A stretch of DNA of 64,000 bases. Source: Muribaculaceae bacterium. GTDB taxonomy: Bacteria; Bacteroidota; Bacteroidia; Bacteroidales; Muribaculaceae. Positions 8,689-17,564 of the stretch are shown one piece after another (the stretch's first letter is position 1; each line of letters begins with the position of its first letter). The stretch lies in NCBI GenBank assembly GCA_022509165.1, contig JAFLTT010000005.1, positions 62,001-126,000 on the forward strand. The letters are read 5' to 3'. The notes under the pieces were generated by a model, which was given only the letters and a program-made list of their open reading frames with translations, was not told where the DNA came from and did no database searches. Made by a program: the position numbers and the translations under genes.

Positions 8689-9561
8689 TTAATTCTTCTT
8701 CTTCCAGTCTTTGATGGCGGAGAAAATACATTTGGCTATATATGGTGCGGCTTCCTTACGACACGGTGCAAAACTTGGCCAATCATTAAAATCGATTATT
8801 CTGACAGTGCCGTCCTTATCAACTATGCAGTCACCTCCATAAATCTTTATGTCGAATATCTCAGCGGTTCGGTTACACATATCCATAAGAGCTTTTTCAT
8901 CGAACGGAAGGTGTTGGCTCTCACCGTTGATTTCTTCATATCCATATTTACTGTGATGCTCATCAAAAGGATAAAACCAGAAGAAGAACGGCTGCCCTAC
9001 CACGCCATAAAACTTTACGAGGTCTCCTTGCAAGTGGCGGTTGATCACTGCTCTTTTGATGCCTCTGTAAAAGAATTCATGCAGCACTTCCTGAGCCTCT
9101 TCCGGATGTCGGCAGTAACTTACATCTTCTTTATGCATGGAATGATACTCCCCTCTTTTAATCCAACAGGATGTGATACCTTGGTTCTTTAGGTCATCAA
9201 TCACCTTTTCATTGGTATTCACAATTAGTGAATCAGCCGTCGGGATATTATTACCTATGAGAATCCTTGTCATTCGTTCCCGGGTACAGTTCTCAATACC
9301 AAATCCTGAATTTATCACGAGTCGGCCCTCCTCTTCAAGTTGTTGCAACTTTAAGACAGATTCCTTTTCCCGACACATGTCCATGATAAAATTCTGGGAA
9401 GGAGTATGAGTCAGAAACTGTTCCTCACTCATTAATTCAACTTCGCAACCACGGCGTCTCAGCTGGTCGGCTACGGCATTGAAAATCGCGGCATCATTCC
9501 CGATATGATTGGGAGAATATGCCCCTGCTCGCATTATTCCGGCTATCTTTATTTCAGCCAT
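8689..9561 (-). CDS. ATP-grasp-type protein of the inositol-lipid locus
   Basis: A 290-aa soluble protein with ATP-grasp-like layout: an N-terminal alpha/beta domain (IAGIMRAGAYSPNHIGND), a central segment (SCWIKRGEYHSM, then KRAVINRHLQGDLVKFYGV) and a C-terminal metal/ATP segment (IYGGDCIVDKDGTVRIIDFNDWPSF). The IIDFNDWPSF stretch corresponds to the family's metal-binding Asp/Asn pair. ATP-grasp enzymes ligate a carboxylate to an amine or thiol, or act as kinases (the inositol 1,3,4-trisphosphate kinases share this fold). The substrate is unknown; an inositol-related kinase or ligase is only inference from context. It lies 27 bp from each neighbouring gene. Confidence 0.7.
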   Translation of the reverse strand: MAEIKIAGIMRAGAYSPNHIGNDAAIFNAVADQLRRRGCEVELMSEEQFLTHTPSQNFIMDMCREKESVLKLQQLEEEGRLVINSGFGIENCTRERMTRILIGNNIPTADSLIVNTNEKVIDDLKNQGITSCWIKRGEYHSMHKEDVSYCRHPEEAQEVLHEFFYRGIKRAVINRHLQGDLVKFYGVVGQPFFFWFYPFDEHHSKYGYEEINGESQHLPFDEKALMDMCNRTAEIFDIKIYGGDCIVDKDGTVRIIDFNDWPSFAPCRKEAAPYIAKCIFSAIKDWKKKN

Positions 9562-9588
9562 AATTAATTTATATAAGGCTTGCCCGGT

Positions 9589-10299
9589 CTACACCAGGAA
9601 AGCATTTGCTTTTTCTATGTCAGCAATATGGTCTACATCCAGCACTTTTCCAAGGTCGAATGCATCAAGGTTCAGACCCTTTTCAATCAGTTTTCGCTGA
9701 AAGTTTCGCATACGGTTCACACCGTTGTCTATACATTCCTGTAGCACCGGAAAGGCTGTGGTACGTAAGCCATAAATGCCGGCACTCACATATTTTACAC
9801 CTTTAAAGGGCTCATCCTTATAAGCCACGATACGGCTATGGCCTTCAGTCTCCACATAAAGGGGTTTTTCGTCGTCTATATAAGTTGTTACTCCCATCAA
9901 TCCGTCGATATCATGGGGATCATTCACAAAAGTGTCTACGTACTTTTTGAAGTCTTCTCTACGGAAGATTGTATCTACGGTAGTGATGACGAATTTATTC
10001 TCCGGCTTCATCACCTGCAGCAGTTCGTAGAAACTATGCATAGATGAAGGTGTCTTCTTAGAAAGAAGTTTCAACTCACAACCCATAGAAGGCACGAGTG
10101 TTTTGAGGTAATCCAACACATCGGGCATATCGCTGTTCACTATCACGCTGATTGAATTAGCTCCACACTGTTCCATCAGTCCGATCAGACGTCCTATCAT
10201 TGGCTGAGACTCTATTTCCACCAATGGCTTGGGGAGTAAGGAGCCTTCTTCTTTTATTCTGTTACCGTCTCCTGCGGCTATAATTCCGAAATCAATCAT
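9589..10299 (-). CDS. Nucleotidyltransferase (NTP transferase family), probable inositol- or sugar-phosphate cytidylyltransferase
   Basis: A 236-aa Rossmann-like NTP transferase. The nucleotide loop reads FGIIAAGDGNRIKEEG, followed by LLPKPLVEIESQPMIGR, the standard GxGxR and PKxL elements. The metal-binding Asp is in FVITTVDTIF, and a VSAGIYGL segment resembles the product-binding loop of sugar-1-phosphate nucleotidyltransferases. The family joins a sugar or polyol phosphate to a nucleotide. Next to ino1 and a CDP-alcohol phosphotransferase, CTP:inositol-1-phosphate cytidylyltransferase is an attractive inference, by analogy with the archaeal di-inositol-phosphate pathway. Its start overlaps the end of pdxA by 8 bp. 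Confidence 0.8.
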   Translation of the reverse strand: MIDFGIIAAGDGNRIKEEGSLLPKPLVEIESQPMIGRLIGLMEQCGANSISVIVNSDMPDVLDYLKTLVPSMGCELKLLSKKTPSSMHSFYELLQVMKPENKFVITTVDTIFRREDFKKYVDTFVNDPHDIDGLMGVTTYIDDEKPLYVETEGHSRIVAYKDEPFKGVKYVSAGIYGLRTTAFPVLQECIDNGVNRMRNFQRKLIEKGLNLDAFDLGKVLDVDHIADIEKANAFLV

Positions 10300-11407
10300 C
10301 TGCGTCTTGATTTTGTTCGTTTCTGTTCTGAAACCGTTCTAATTTTTCTCCTCTTTCCGGTTTCTCATGCACATATTTTTTCAGAGGATTGGAATTGGCT
10401 CCTTCAAAGGTTCTCCGTCGTCTGTAGATATCTATACCCATATAGATAGCATCTCTCATCGAAGTGGCATCTGCCTCACCTTTCCAGGCTATATCGAAGG
10501 CTGTGCCATGGTCGGGCGATGTCCTGACATAAGGCAATCCGGCACTGAAGTTAACACCTCCGGAGGTAGCGATGGTCTTAAAGGGAGCAAGACCTTGATC
10601 ATGATACATCGCCAATATGCCGTCATATTTCTTATAGCTTCCATGTCCGAAAAAGCCATCTGCCGGGAAGGGCCCGAAAGCCAGTACCCCCTCTTGCATA
10701 AGTTGATTTATGGCCGGTTTTAGGATATCTTCTTCCTCAGAACCGATAAGTCCTCCGTCTCCTGCATGAGGATTTAGGCTCAGGACTGCAATGGCCGGTC
10801 GCACTATGCCGAAATCCTTTTTCAATGTATCTGAAAACATTTTCACTGCTTCTACTACATTGTCTTGGGTGATATGTTCTGCTATACGGCTAACTGGTAT
10901 ATGTTTCGTAAGCAATGCTACCCGCAGATTGTCATTGCAAAGAATCATCATGGCTTCCTTACCTTCTCCGAGACGAGCCGACAGAAATTCAGTATGACCG
11001 GGGAAAGTAAAGGTTTCGGATTGCACTGACTCCTTTGAAATAGGCGCCGTGACAAGAATATCTATTGTATTATTTTTTAAAGCTTCTACTGCAGTTTCCA
11101 AAGCCTCAACTGCACTGTGTCCGGCATCTTTCCTTACTTCTCCCGGATGCAGTTCAGGTTCTTTGTCTTTGAGAGCCACTATATTTATTTTGCCATCTTT
11201 TGCCTCAGAAGCATCTGTAATGAAATTGAACTTCACATTGGGAAACCCTAATTTTTCCTTTGCTTCCTCTGCTATGTAAGGCACGCCGAATATTACAGGA
11301 GTGAAAAGTTCTGTCATACCCTCTTCTGCAACTGCCTTGAGGATTATTTCATAACTTACTCCATTTATATCTCCATGGGTAATTCCCACTTTTACAGGAT
11401 TATCCAT
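10292..11407 (-). CDS. pdxA: 4-hydroxythreonine-4-phosphate dehydrogenase
   Basis: A 371-aa metal- and NAD-dependent dehydrogenase of pyridoxal 5'-phosphate synthesis. Family landmarks are VGITHGDINGVSYEII at the start, TAPISKESVQ, FPGHTEFLSARLG, LLTKHIPVSRIAEHI, LSLNPHAGDGGLIGSEE, GPFPADGFFGHGSYKKYDGI, MYHDQGLAPFKT and FSAGLPYVRTSPDHGTAFDI. The last ~30 residues form a charged tail (KPERGEKLERFQNRNEQNQ) not typical of the family. It is 3 bp downstream of rlmN and overlaps the nucleotidyltransferase, so it is transcriptionally tied to the inositol-lipid genes. Confidence 0.95.
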   Translation of the reverse strand: MDNPVKVGITHGDINGVSYEIILKAVAEEGMTELFTPVIFGVPYIAEEAKEKLGFPNVKFNFITDASEAKDGKINIVALKDKEPELHPGEVRKDAGHSAVEALETAVEALKNNTIDILVTAPISKESVQSETFTFPGHTEFLSARLGEGKEAMMILCNDNLRVALLTKHIPVSRIAEHITQDNVVEAVKMFSDTLKKDFGIVRPAIAVLSLNPHAGDGGLIGSEEEDILKPAINQLMQEGVLAFGPFPADGFFGHGSYKKYDGILAMYHDQGLAPFKTIATSGGVNFSAGLPYVRTSPDHGTAFDIAWKGEADATSMRDAIYMGIDIYRRRRTFEGANSNPLKKYVHEKPERGEKLERFQNRNEQNQDADD

Positions 11408-11410
11408 AAT

Positions 11411-12460
11411 CTAACAACCTTTTCCGGCGAGCATGCCACAGGCCGCCATTATATCTTCCCCACGTGATGCACGTATTGTGGCTATAATACCGTGGGTGTT
11501 CAAAAAGTTTCTGAACATTATCATTCTCTCTTCAGTGGCAGGCTGAAGCTCTACACCTGGTATCCGGTGAAATCTGATTAAATTTACTCTGCAATCGAGT
11601 CCTTGTATGAGAGATACAAGAGACTTGGCATGCTCGATATCATCATTCACTCCCTTCCACATTATATACTCGAAAGAGAGTCTCCTTTGATGGCTGAAGT
11701 CATAAGACTTCAACATTTTTATTACCGATGTAATTGGGAAAGCTTTCTGTGCAGGCATCATCTGTTCCCTAATCGAGGCATTGGGGGTATGTAGACTCAC
11801 TGCCACATGCACTTTTGTATCGTCAAGCAGTTCTTTCAATTGCGGTAATTTACCTACCGTCGATACCGTGATACGTTTAGGACTCCAAGCCATTCCCCAT
11901 GAGGCTGTGAGAACGTCTATCGCTCTCTTCACCTCCTTGAAATTATCCAGGGGCTCACCCATTCCCATGAATACTATATTGGTGAGGTCCTCTTCATCAT
12001 TCCCGGCATTTATTTCCCCACCTACCGTGAGAATCTGATTTAAAATCTCTGCTGCTGTAAGGTTTCCGGAAAAACCGCTTCTTCCTGTGGCACAGAAATA
12101 ACAATTCATGCGGCATCCAATCTGTGAGGAGACACAAAGAGTGGCCCGGTCACGGTCAGGAATCATCACTGCCTCGATTTTCTTTCCCTTATCTGCATTG
12201 AAGAGATATTTTACCGTTCCATCTGCCGATTTAAATCTTGCAGAGGGGTTCTCTCTCCCTATTTTACAGTTAGCCTCAAGCCATTCACGGTTTTTCTTCG
12301 AGATATTATTCATTTTCTCGAAACTCGTGACTCTTTTCTTATAGATCCATTCTGCCAGCTGCTTCCCGGTAAAAGCAGGCATCCCTCCTGAAATGGCGAG
12401 CCTCTTTAATTCTTCGAGGTCCATTCCAAGAAGGACTACCGGTTTTTCTGTTACTGCCAT
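11411..12460 (-). CDS. rlmN: 23S rRNA (adenine2503-C2)/tRNA A37 methyltransferase
   Basis: A 349-aa radical-SAM methyltransferase. The 4Fe-4S cluster motif reads CRMNCYFCATG (CxxxCxxC), preceded by LCVSSQIG. Further family pieces are NIVFMGMGEPLDNFKEV, RITVSTVGKLPQL, VHVAVSLHTPN and the C-terminal Cys-bearing EDIMAACGMLAGK, which supplies the mechanistic Cys. An N-terminal accessory domain (GKQLAEWIYKKRV) binds RNA. It sits between ppiD (38 bp upstream) and pdxA (3 bp downstream) in one run. Confidence 0.97.
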   Translation of the reverse strand: MAVTEKPVVLLGMDLEELKRLAISGGMPAFTGKQLAEWIYKKRVTSFEKMNNISKKNREWLEANCKIGRENPSARFKSADGTVKYLFNADKGKKIEAVMIPDRDRATLCVSSQIGCRMNCYFCATGRSGFSGNLTAAEILNQILTVGGEINAGNDEEDLTNIVFMGMGEPLDNFKEVKRAIDVLTASWGMAWSPKRITVSTVGKLPQLKELLDDTKVHVAVSLHTPNASIREQMMPAQKAFPITSVIKMLKSYDFSHQRRLSFEYIMWKGVNDDIEHAKSLVSLIQGLDCRVNLIRFHRIPGVELQPATEERMIMFRNFLNTHGIIATIRASRGEDIMAACGMLAGKGC

Positions 12461-12498
12461 TGTTTTAGCAGATTTATAAATGAAGCTTAACTATTTTT

Positions 12499-14631
12499 TC
12501 AGTCACCGGCTTCAAACTTGTAGATATTATTCTTATATTGTTTAGCACCTTTCAGCATTTCTCCCATATTAGGATTAATCATCTGGAAGTATTGTTGCTC
12601 ATATTGAGATTCAGTGTATGGGAAATTTTCTGTGTTTTCCGATTCAATCTTGTAAGCATATACACCACTGTCTCCTTTTACAAGCACTACATTACCCGGT
12701 TTACTACCTGCTATCTGACCCATTACAGCTGCATCCCTCACCTGGGGAGTTCTTGAGAAACGGAAAGTAGCGTTATTGCGTGGTTCTACTCCCATAGCCT
12801 GAGCAGCAGTCTCAATGGTAGAAGTCTGAGAGTTGTATTCTCCCATCAGTTCCTCGCCGGCTTTTGACTTACGCACTCTGTCGCTTACAGCGCTCCTAAC
12901 GTCTGAATTAGACAATGGAGTATAGTCATCATATGAAGCAAGCACTGCTGCTGCATAAAGTGCCGGGCTCATGGCGTCTTTTGATTCATAGATATGACTT
13001 ACTTGGCCTGGCTTACCGTCAATCATTACCCAACGTACCACCTGACGGCTATCAGGATAGAAACTCTGCATACCTGCCATTCTGGGCACTGCCGGAGTTG
13101 ATGCTGTAAGATCGATGTTACGGATGCTGTATCCCTCTTTTGGAGCATTCTCAGCAAAAAGTTTGGCTGTTTCGTTTGCCACCAGGAAGTCTTCGAGTTT
13201 TGTGCGGGCATCGCTTACTGTGGCAGTGCTCGGCTTGAGGTCATAGTTCACCTCATCGTATTCATAAATCAATACCGGAGAACTCTTTGAAGTAACCTTA
13301 GCCAATACTGATCCCTGGGGAGATGATACAAGCGAGATGTATTTGTTTCCGGCATTCAAAAGTGAATCTACCTGTGAAGCTTCCAATGCACCGGTTGCTC
13401 CCTGGGCATTGAACAAAGGTATCCATTGTTCTTTCTGTACGAATACACTGTCTACTGATACCACTGACGCAATGGAGTCGATAGAAACGCCGGTGTTCAG
13501 ACCTTGGAGAGTTTCAGCCACAAGACCTTGGCCAATCACTTGTACAATATTGAGTTGCAGTGAGTCAATCTCCATTTTTTTATTGCCCATCTTTACAACT
13601 GTGAAACCTTGGATGTTTTCCTGCACGATTTCCACAGAGTCTTTGGGGGCACTCGTAAGGAAGTCTTTTACAGCTCCGCGGGGAAGATCTTCTTCGCGCA
13701 ATTGGCGATGAGTTACAACTACACCCTCTTTGCGAAGATCCTTATTTACTGTAGCATCATTGCTGCGTAATGCTGAAGCTGTCTGCTTAGCCAGCTGTGA
13801 AGCTGCCTGACGGTCGGCATCAGATGGTGCGATGTTCACTGCAATGAAGGCGATTTCCTTAGTGAGTTCGTCAACCTTATAATTGTTTTTAACATTTTCA
13901 TACTCCTCACGTATCTCTTTGTCGGTAGGAGCATACTTTTCATCGCTTACATTACCAAAGGGCTTATAAGCAATGTCAACATTTTTGGTGCCTACATAGT
14001 CGTTATAGAGAGCCTTCTTGTCAAGATCGTTGGCTCTTACAGTTCCCATAAGGAGACGCTGATAGGTGTTGCGGCGAATCATCTGGGCTGTTTCAGCCTC
14101 CATTCCTACCCAATATTTCTGGAATGGTGCCATCTCTGCTTCAGTCACTCCGTTTCTCTTTGGATTGAAGATTATTTCGTAAGCCTGTGCAGGTGTGGAA
14201 ACACCATATCCTGCAACGTTTAGCTGTTGAATTATCTCATTCACGCGAGGATTCAACGGTTGTTGAAGTATATAATAAGATAACTGCGAAGAAGAAGTGC
14301 GGATACCTGCATTGTCGGCTGCCTGATCCAAAAGAGCCTCACCCATTAATTGGTCAAGAGCCATCTGTGAAAGCACCTGGGTATCGTAGTTGGCAAACTG
14401 AGCCGGGTTCTGTCTGCGGGCATTCTCAAGCTGCGCATTGAGTTCTTCACGTTTCTTCACATAGTCGTTGTATTCTATCTTTGTGCCGCCCACTTTTGCC
14501 ACTGTGGTCTGTTCTCCAAACAGGTTGCGGCTGTTGGTAATTGCGTCGCCGATGATGAAGGCGAGCAATGCAAGGCCAATCACTACTATCAATAGCACTG
14601 ATTTACTTCTGATTTTCTCTAAGGTTGCCAT
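12499..14631 (-). CDS. Membrane-anchored peptidyl-prolyl isomerase/periplasmic chaperone, SurA/PpiD type
   Basis: A 710-aa protein with an uncleaved N-terminal membrane helix (residues ~12-29, VLLIVVIGLALLAFIIGD). This is followed by a SurA_N-like segment (TVAKVGGTKIEYNDYVKKRE, LDQLMGEALLDQAA) and a central parvulin-like region (THRQLREEDLPRG, FTVVKMGNKK). The remainder is a long periplasmic tail. Length and layout fit the Bacteroidota PpiD-like chaperones that help outer-membrane protein folding. Active-site conservation in the parvulin part is not obvious, so chaperone function may dominate (inference). A perfect promoter at 14704-14735 begins the run through rlmN, pdxA and the inositol-lipid genes. 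Confidence 0.88.
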   Translation of the reverse strand: MATLEKIRSKSVLLIVVIGLALLAFIIGDAITNSRNLFGEQTTVAKVGGTKIEYNDYVKKREELNAQLENARRQNPAQFANYDTQVLSQMALDQLMGEALLDQAADNAGIRTSSSQLSYYILQQPLNPRVNEIIQQLNVAGYGVSTPAQAYEIIFNPKRNGVTEAEMAPFQKYWVGMEAETAQMIRRNTYQRLLMGTVRANDLDKKALYNDYVGTKNVDIAYKPFGNVSDEKYAPTDKEIREEYENVKNNYKVDELTKEIAFIAVNIAPSDADRQAASQLAKQTASALRSNDATVNKDLRKEGVVVTHRQLREEDLPRGAVKDFLTSAPKDSVEIVQENIQGFTVVKMGNKKMEIDSLQLNIVQVIGQGLVAETLQGLNTGVSIDSIASVVSVDSVFVQKEQWIPLFNAQGATGALEASQVDSLLNAGNKYISLVSSPQGSVLAKVTSKSSPVLIYEYDEVNYDLKPSTATVSDARTKLEDFLVANETAKLFAENAPKEGYSIRNIDLTASTPAVPRMAGMQSFYPDSRQVVRWVMIDGKPGQVSHIYESKDAMSPALYAAAVLASYDDYTPLSNSDVRSAVSDRVRKSKAGEELMGEYNSQTSTIETAAQAMGVEPRNNATFRFSRTPQVRDAAVMGQIAGSKPGNVVLVKGDSGVYAYKIESENTENFPYTESQYEQQYFQMINPNMGEMLKGAKQYKNNIYKFEAGD

Positions 14632-14703
14632 TCTATGGTGTTATGCTTGTTTTTTATTTTGTTTTCTGTTGGCACATTTTGCTTTATGTGCGCAAATAAC
14701 ACG

Positions 14704-14735
14704 CAAAGATAATACATTCCGTGGAATTGCACAAA
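14704..14735 (-). promoter_or_regulatory. Bacteroidota-type promoter for the ppiD-rlmN-pdxA run
   Basis: Minus strand: TTTG (14732-14735), 20 bases, TATCTTTG (14704-14711). This matches TTTG-N19-21-TAnnTTTG exactly and gives a leader of about 65 nt. Confidence 0.75.
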
Positions 14736-14753
14736 ATTGGGGATATATATCCC

Positions 14754-16076
14754 TTAAATTATACCAAAGGCTTTTTTTACATCTTCCACCCGGTCAAGTT
14801 TTTCCCAGGTGAAGAGTTCCACTTCTTTCACTATATCTTTGCCATCATATTTCGATGAGAAGACCTTTACCTTCTTCTCCGGATTTCGCCCCATGTGCCC
14901 GTAAGCTGCCGTCTCACTGTAAATAGGGTTGCGAAGACCCAATGACTTTTCTATCGAACCGGGTCGAAGATCGAACAATTCTCCTATCTTTACTGCGATT
15001 TCTGAATCTGACATAGGTACTTGCGAGGTGCCATAAGTATTGACATAAATATTGATTGGTTCAGCCACACCTATGGCATAACTCACTTGCACTAATGCTT
15101 CCTTAGCAACTCCCGCCGCTACCAGATTCTTGGCAATATGACGGCAGGCATAAGCTGCTGAACGGTCTACTTTTGACGGGTCCTTGCCGGAAAAAGCACC
15201 TCCTCCATGAGCTCCCCGCCCTCCGTAGGTATCCACAATAATCTTTCGTCCCGTAAGGCCGGTGTCTGCGTGCGGACCTCCTAATACAAATTTTCCGGTG
15301 GGATTTACATGCAATATCAGATTTTCATCAAATAATTTCTGCACTTTCTCCGGCAACTTCGCCATCACTCTTGGAAGCAATACGTTTTTAACATCTTCTT
15401 CTATTATCTCCAGCATCTTTTTATCAGCTGCTTCCTGGGCTTCAGGAGTATCATTTACCGGCGGTACAAATTCATCATGCTGTGTGGACAGTACTATTGT
15501 ATGTATGCGTAGCGGTCGACGGTTTTCATCATATTCAACCGTCACCTGACTTTTGGCATCTGGTCTCAGATATGTCTTCACCTTACCTTTACGGTAATAT
15601 GTCATTTGTTTTCCCTCATTCCGGATTTCCGACAGTTCTTTCAGCAAGAGATGAGACAAATCCAGTGTAAGGGGCATATAATTATCGGTTTCATCCACAG
15701 CATACCCGAACATCATTCCTTGATCACCGGCGCCTTGTTGGGAAATCTCTCCACGGTCTACTCCCCTCTCTATATCTGCGCTTTGTTCATGAAGTGCCGA
15801 AAGAATACCAAGAGAGTCTCCATCGAACCGATAGGCCCCTCTGTCATATCCTATTTTTTTGATAAGGTCGCGGATAGATGAATGAATATCCACATAAGCC
15901 TCTGAGGAAACCTCTCCGGCCACAACCACCTGGCCCGTGGTACAGAGAGTCTCTATGGCCACATGGCTTTCAGGATCCCGAGCCAAAAATTCATCAAGAA
16001 GTGTATCGCTTATCTGATCGGCCACTTTATCGGGATGTCCTTCAGAAACTGATTCTGATGTAAAAAGGTAACTCAT
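14754..16076 (-). CDS. metK: S-adenosylmethionine synthetase
   Basis: A 440-aa ATP:methionine adenosyltransferase producing SAM, the methyl donor used by MenG, TrmD and RlmN nearby. Signatures are [24 protein letters not shown], the ATP segment [12 protein letters not shown], the flexible loop region and [19 protein letters not shown]. The C-terminus GHMGR...[15 protein letters not shown] tail is ordinary. At 440 aa it is longer than the ~385-aa proteobacterial enzyme, owing to an insert around residues 165-245, as in other Bacteroidota. A REPIN-like repeat begins 29 bp upstream of its start codon, so any promoter must lie beyond or within that element. Confidence 0.97.
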   Translation of the reverse strand: MSYLFTSESVSEGHPDKVADQISDTLLDEFLARDPESHVAIETLCTTGQVVVAGEVSSEAYVDIHSSIRDLIKKIGYDRGAYRFDGDSLGILSALHEQSADIERGVDRGEISQQGAGDQGMMFGYAVDETDNYMPLTLDLSHLLLKELSEIRNEGKQMTYYRKGKVKTYLRPDAKSQVTVEYDENRRPLRIHTIVLSTQHDEFVPPVNDTPEAQEAADKKMLEIIEEDVKNVLLPRVMAKLPEKVQKLFDENLILHVNPTGKFVLGGPHADTGLTGRKIIVDTYGGRGAHGGGAFSGKDPSKVDRSAAYACRHIAKNLVAAGVAKEALVQVSYAIGVAEPINIYVNTYGTSQVPMSDSEIAVKIGELFDLRPGSIEKSLGLRNPIYSETAAYGHMGRNPEKKVKVFSSKYDGKDIVKEVELFTWEKLDRVEDVKKAFGII

Positions 16077-16105
16077 ATTTACTTTTTTCGATTAGGGTCT
16101 AAAAA

Positions 16106-16273
16106 TTTATTCGATTATCCTCATAAATACCCCCATTAATAAATTGCCCTCAAACGTAGGGACGCACGGCTCGTGCGTCCGAAATAAAAGAGGGTTAATT
16201 CTTTGATTATCAGAGGACGCAATGACCTTGCGTCCCTACATATGTCGTTTGGGATATTATTCTGGATAATCAT
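16106..16273. repeat. REPIN-like double palindrome, copy 1
   Basis: A 168-bp element that recurs at 59771-59938 with nine mismatches and no gaps. It contains two hairpins. The first has arms 16160-16168 and 16172-16180 (GGACGCACG/CGTGCGTCC), with GTAG at its foot (16156-16159). The second has arms 16215-16222 and 16228-16235 (GGACGCAA/TTGCGTCC), with CTAC (16236-16239), the inverse of GTAG. Outer inverted repeats GATTATCC (16113-16120) and GGATAATC (16264-16271) bound it. Two REP units facing each other with GTAG heads is the layout of a REPIN moved by a RAYT transposase; no RAYT gene is in the window. Confidence 0.85.
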
Positions 16274-16509
16274 CAAAATTTATTGTCGATGGTTTTTTCA
16301 ATTCTTTTGTGCAGTGAATCTTTACTTTCTTGAATCGATTACTTAAAACTATTCTCTACCAATCAACTCTTATAAAACAGTAAGGGCATTGGATTGATTG
16401 CAATCACAATGCCCTGCGGTATCTTTTCCCATCTGTAGTGGGATATGAGTGCAGTTTTAGCATTTTTTCAAGTGGTTGCAAGCAGCCAAATTTATCCACC
16501 TTAATTTTG
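16274..16509. other. Intergenic stretch between REPIN copy 1 and tRNA-Pro
   Basis: No ORF of gene quality is present. The stretch is AT-rich and holds one clear hairpin (annotated separately at 16384-16414). Upstream signals for metK are probably here, because the REPIN occupies the space next to its start codon, but I see no exact TTTG-N19-TAnnTTTG match on the minus strand. Confidence 0.5.
16384..16414 (-). terminator. Hairpin downstream of tRNA-Pro(CGG)
   Basis: GGGCATTG (16384-16391) and CAATGCCC (16407-16414) form an 8-bp perfect stem, with a further GATTG/CAATC pairing inside. On the minus strand it is followed by TTACTGTTTTAT, a weak T-rich tract, about 95 bp after the tRNA. It is a plausible but imperfect terminator. 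Confidence 0.45.
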
Positions 16510-16583
16510 TCGGGGTGAGAAGACTCGAACTTCCGACCTCTACGTCCCGAACGTAGCGCGCTAACCAACTGTGCTACACCCCG
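16510..16583 (-). tRNA. tRNA-Pro (anticodon CGG)
   Basis: Reading the minus strand gives a 74-nt cloverleaf. The acceptor stem is CGGGGTG/CACCCCG with discriminator A. The D-arm has AGTTGGTTA. The anticodon stem CTACG/CGTAG encloses the loop TTCGGGA, giving anticodon CGG for CCG codons. The T-arm is GTTCGAGTC. CCA is not encoded. It is one of two proline tRNAs in the window. Confidence 0.95.
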
Positions 16584-16671
16584 AGTGCTTTAGCTTTCGC
16601 TTTTGCGAGTGCAAATTTACTTAATTTTTGTTTTCCACCAAAACCTTGGCTGAGTTTATTTATATTTGCAT

Positions 16672-17562
16672 ATGGATATTTTCAGAAAAGCGTTAAGAAG
16701 AACTGTTCATATTTTGGGTGAAAAAAGATTGCTTTCTCCCCTCCGCACCATGGTATGGCTCCATACTATTGAATTATGCCGTTACCCAAATTTAAAAAAC
16801 CCTTCCGACATCAATGAGAAATTGATGTGGCAGGAACATTTTGGAGACACTGCGATATGGACCCAACTTTCTGATAAATATGAGGTGAGAAAATATGTGG
16901 AAAGCAAAGAACTGAAAGATATTTTAGTACCTCTCTATGGTATTTATGACAGTTTTTCTGATATTGACTTTTCAAAATTGCCCTCTCAGTTTGTGATAAA
17001 AGCCACCAACGGATGCGGCATGACAGTAATCGTGAAAGATAAAAGTTCCCTTGATCTTTCCCGATTAAAACATACTATAGACTCATGGCAGAAAACACCC
17101 TTCGGTCTGGCAAACGGCGAATCTCATTATTTAAGTATCAAACCACGCATCATTATAGAAAAGTTGCTTGCACCGGAAAGGCAAACTTTACCCTGTGATT
17201 ATAAATTTTATTGTTTTAATGGGAAGGTGGATGGTTGCATTCTCACTTCTGAAAGAAATATTGAAAAGGAGAAATACAAATTGAATTTCATCGATCCTTT
17301 TACTTGGACTGATATTCCCGACTCAGTTTGTCCTCCCGAACTCATGGAAAAAGATATAAGCCGTTTTCGTCCTTCCAATATTAATGAGATGATAGAGGTG
17401 GCCGAACAATTATCGCAAGGTATTCCCTTTGTCAGAGTCGATCTCTATAATGTAGACGGGAAGATATATTTCGGTGAACTTACATTTACGCCTTCCGGGT
17501 GCCGTAAAGCAGATATGCCTCGAAAGAAACTGAAAGAACTTGGGGAAAAAATCAGATTTTAG
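16672..17562 (+). CDS. TupA-like ATP-grasp protein (surface polysaccharide)
   Basis: A 296-aa protein of the TupA-like ATP-grasp family found in teichuronopeptide, capsule and O-antigen loci. Landmarks are CRYPNLKNPSDINEKLMW near the N-terminus, DKYEVRKYVESKEL, LPSQFVIKATNGCGM, KPRIIIEKLL, CDYKFYCFNGKVDG, VRVDLYNVDGKIYFGELTFTPSG; the last contains the metal-binding segment. ATG at 16672 is chosen over TTG at 16666. A TATATTTG box at 16661-16668 almost touches the ATG, so the transcript is either leaderless or the real start is further in. It is followed after 2 bp by a glycosyltransferase. Confidence 0.85.
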   Translation: MDIFRKALRRTVHILGEKRLLSPLRTMVWLHTIELCRYPNLKNPSDINEKLMWQEHFGDTAIWTQLSDKYEVRKYVESKELKDILVPLYGIYDSFSDIDFSKLPSQFVIKATNGCGMTVIVKDKSSLDLSRLKHTIDSWQKTPFGLANGESHYLSIKPRIIIEKLLAPERQTLPCDYKFYCFNGKVDGCILTSERNIEKEKYKLNFIDPFTWTDIPDSVCPPELMEKDISRFRPSNINEMIEVAEQLSQGIPFVRVDLYNVDGKIYFGELTFTPSGCRKADMPRKKLKELGEKIRF

Positions 17563-17564
17563 AG

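Noticed and set aside
16299..16505. Possible SAM riboswitch upstream of metK
   Set aside because: No recognisable SAM-box core; the space next to metK is filled by the REPIN element.
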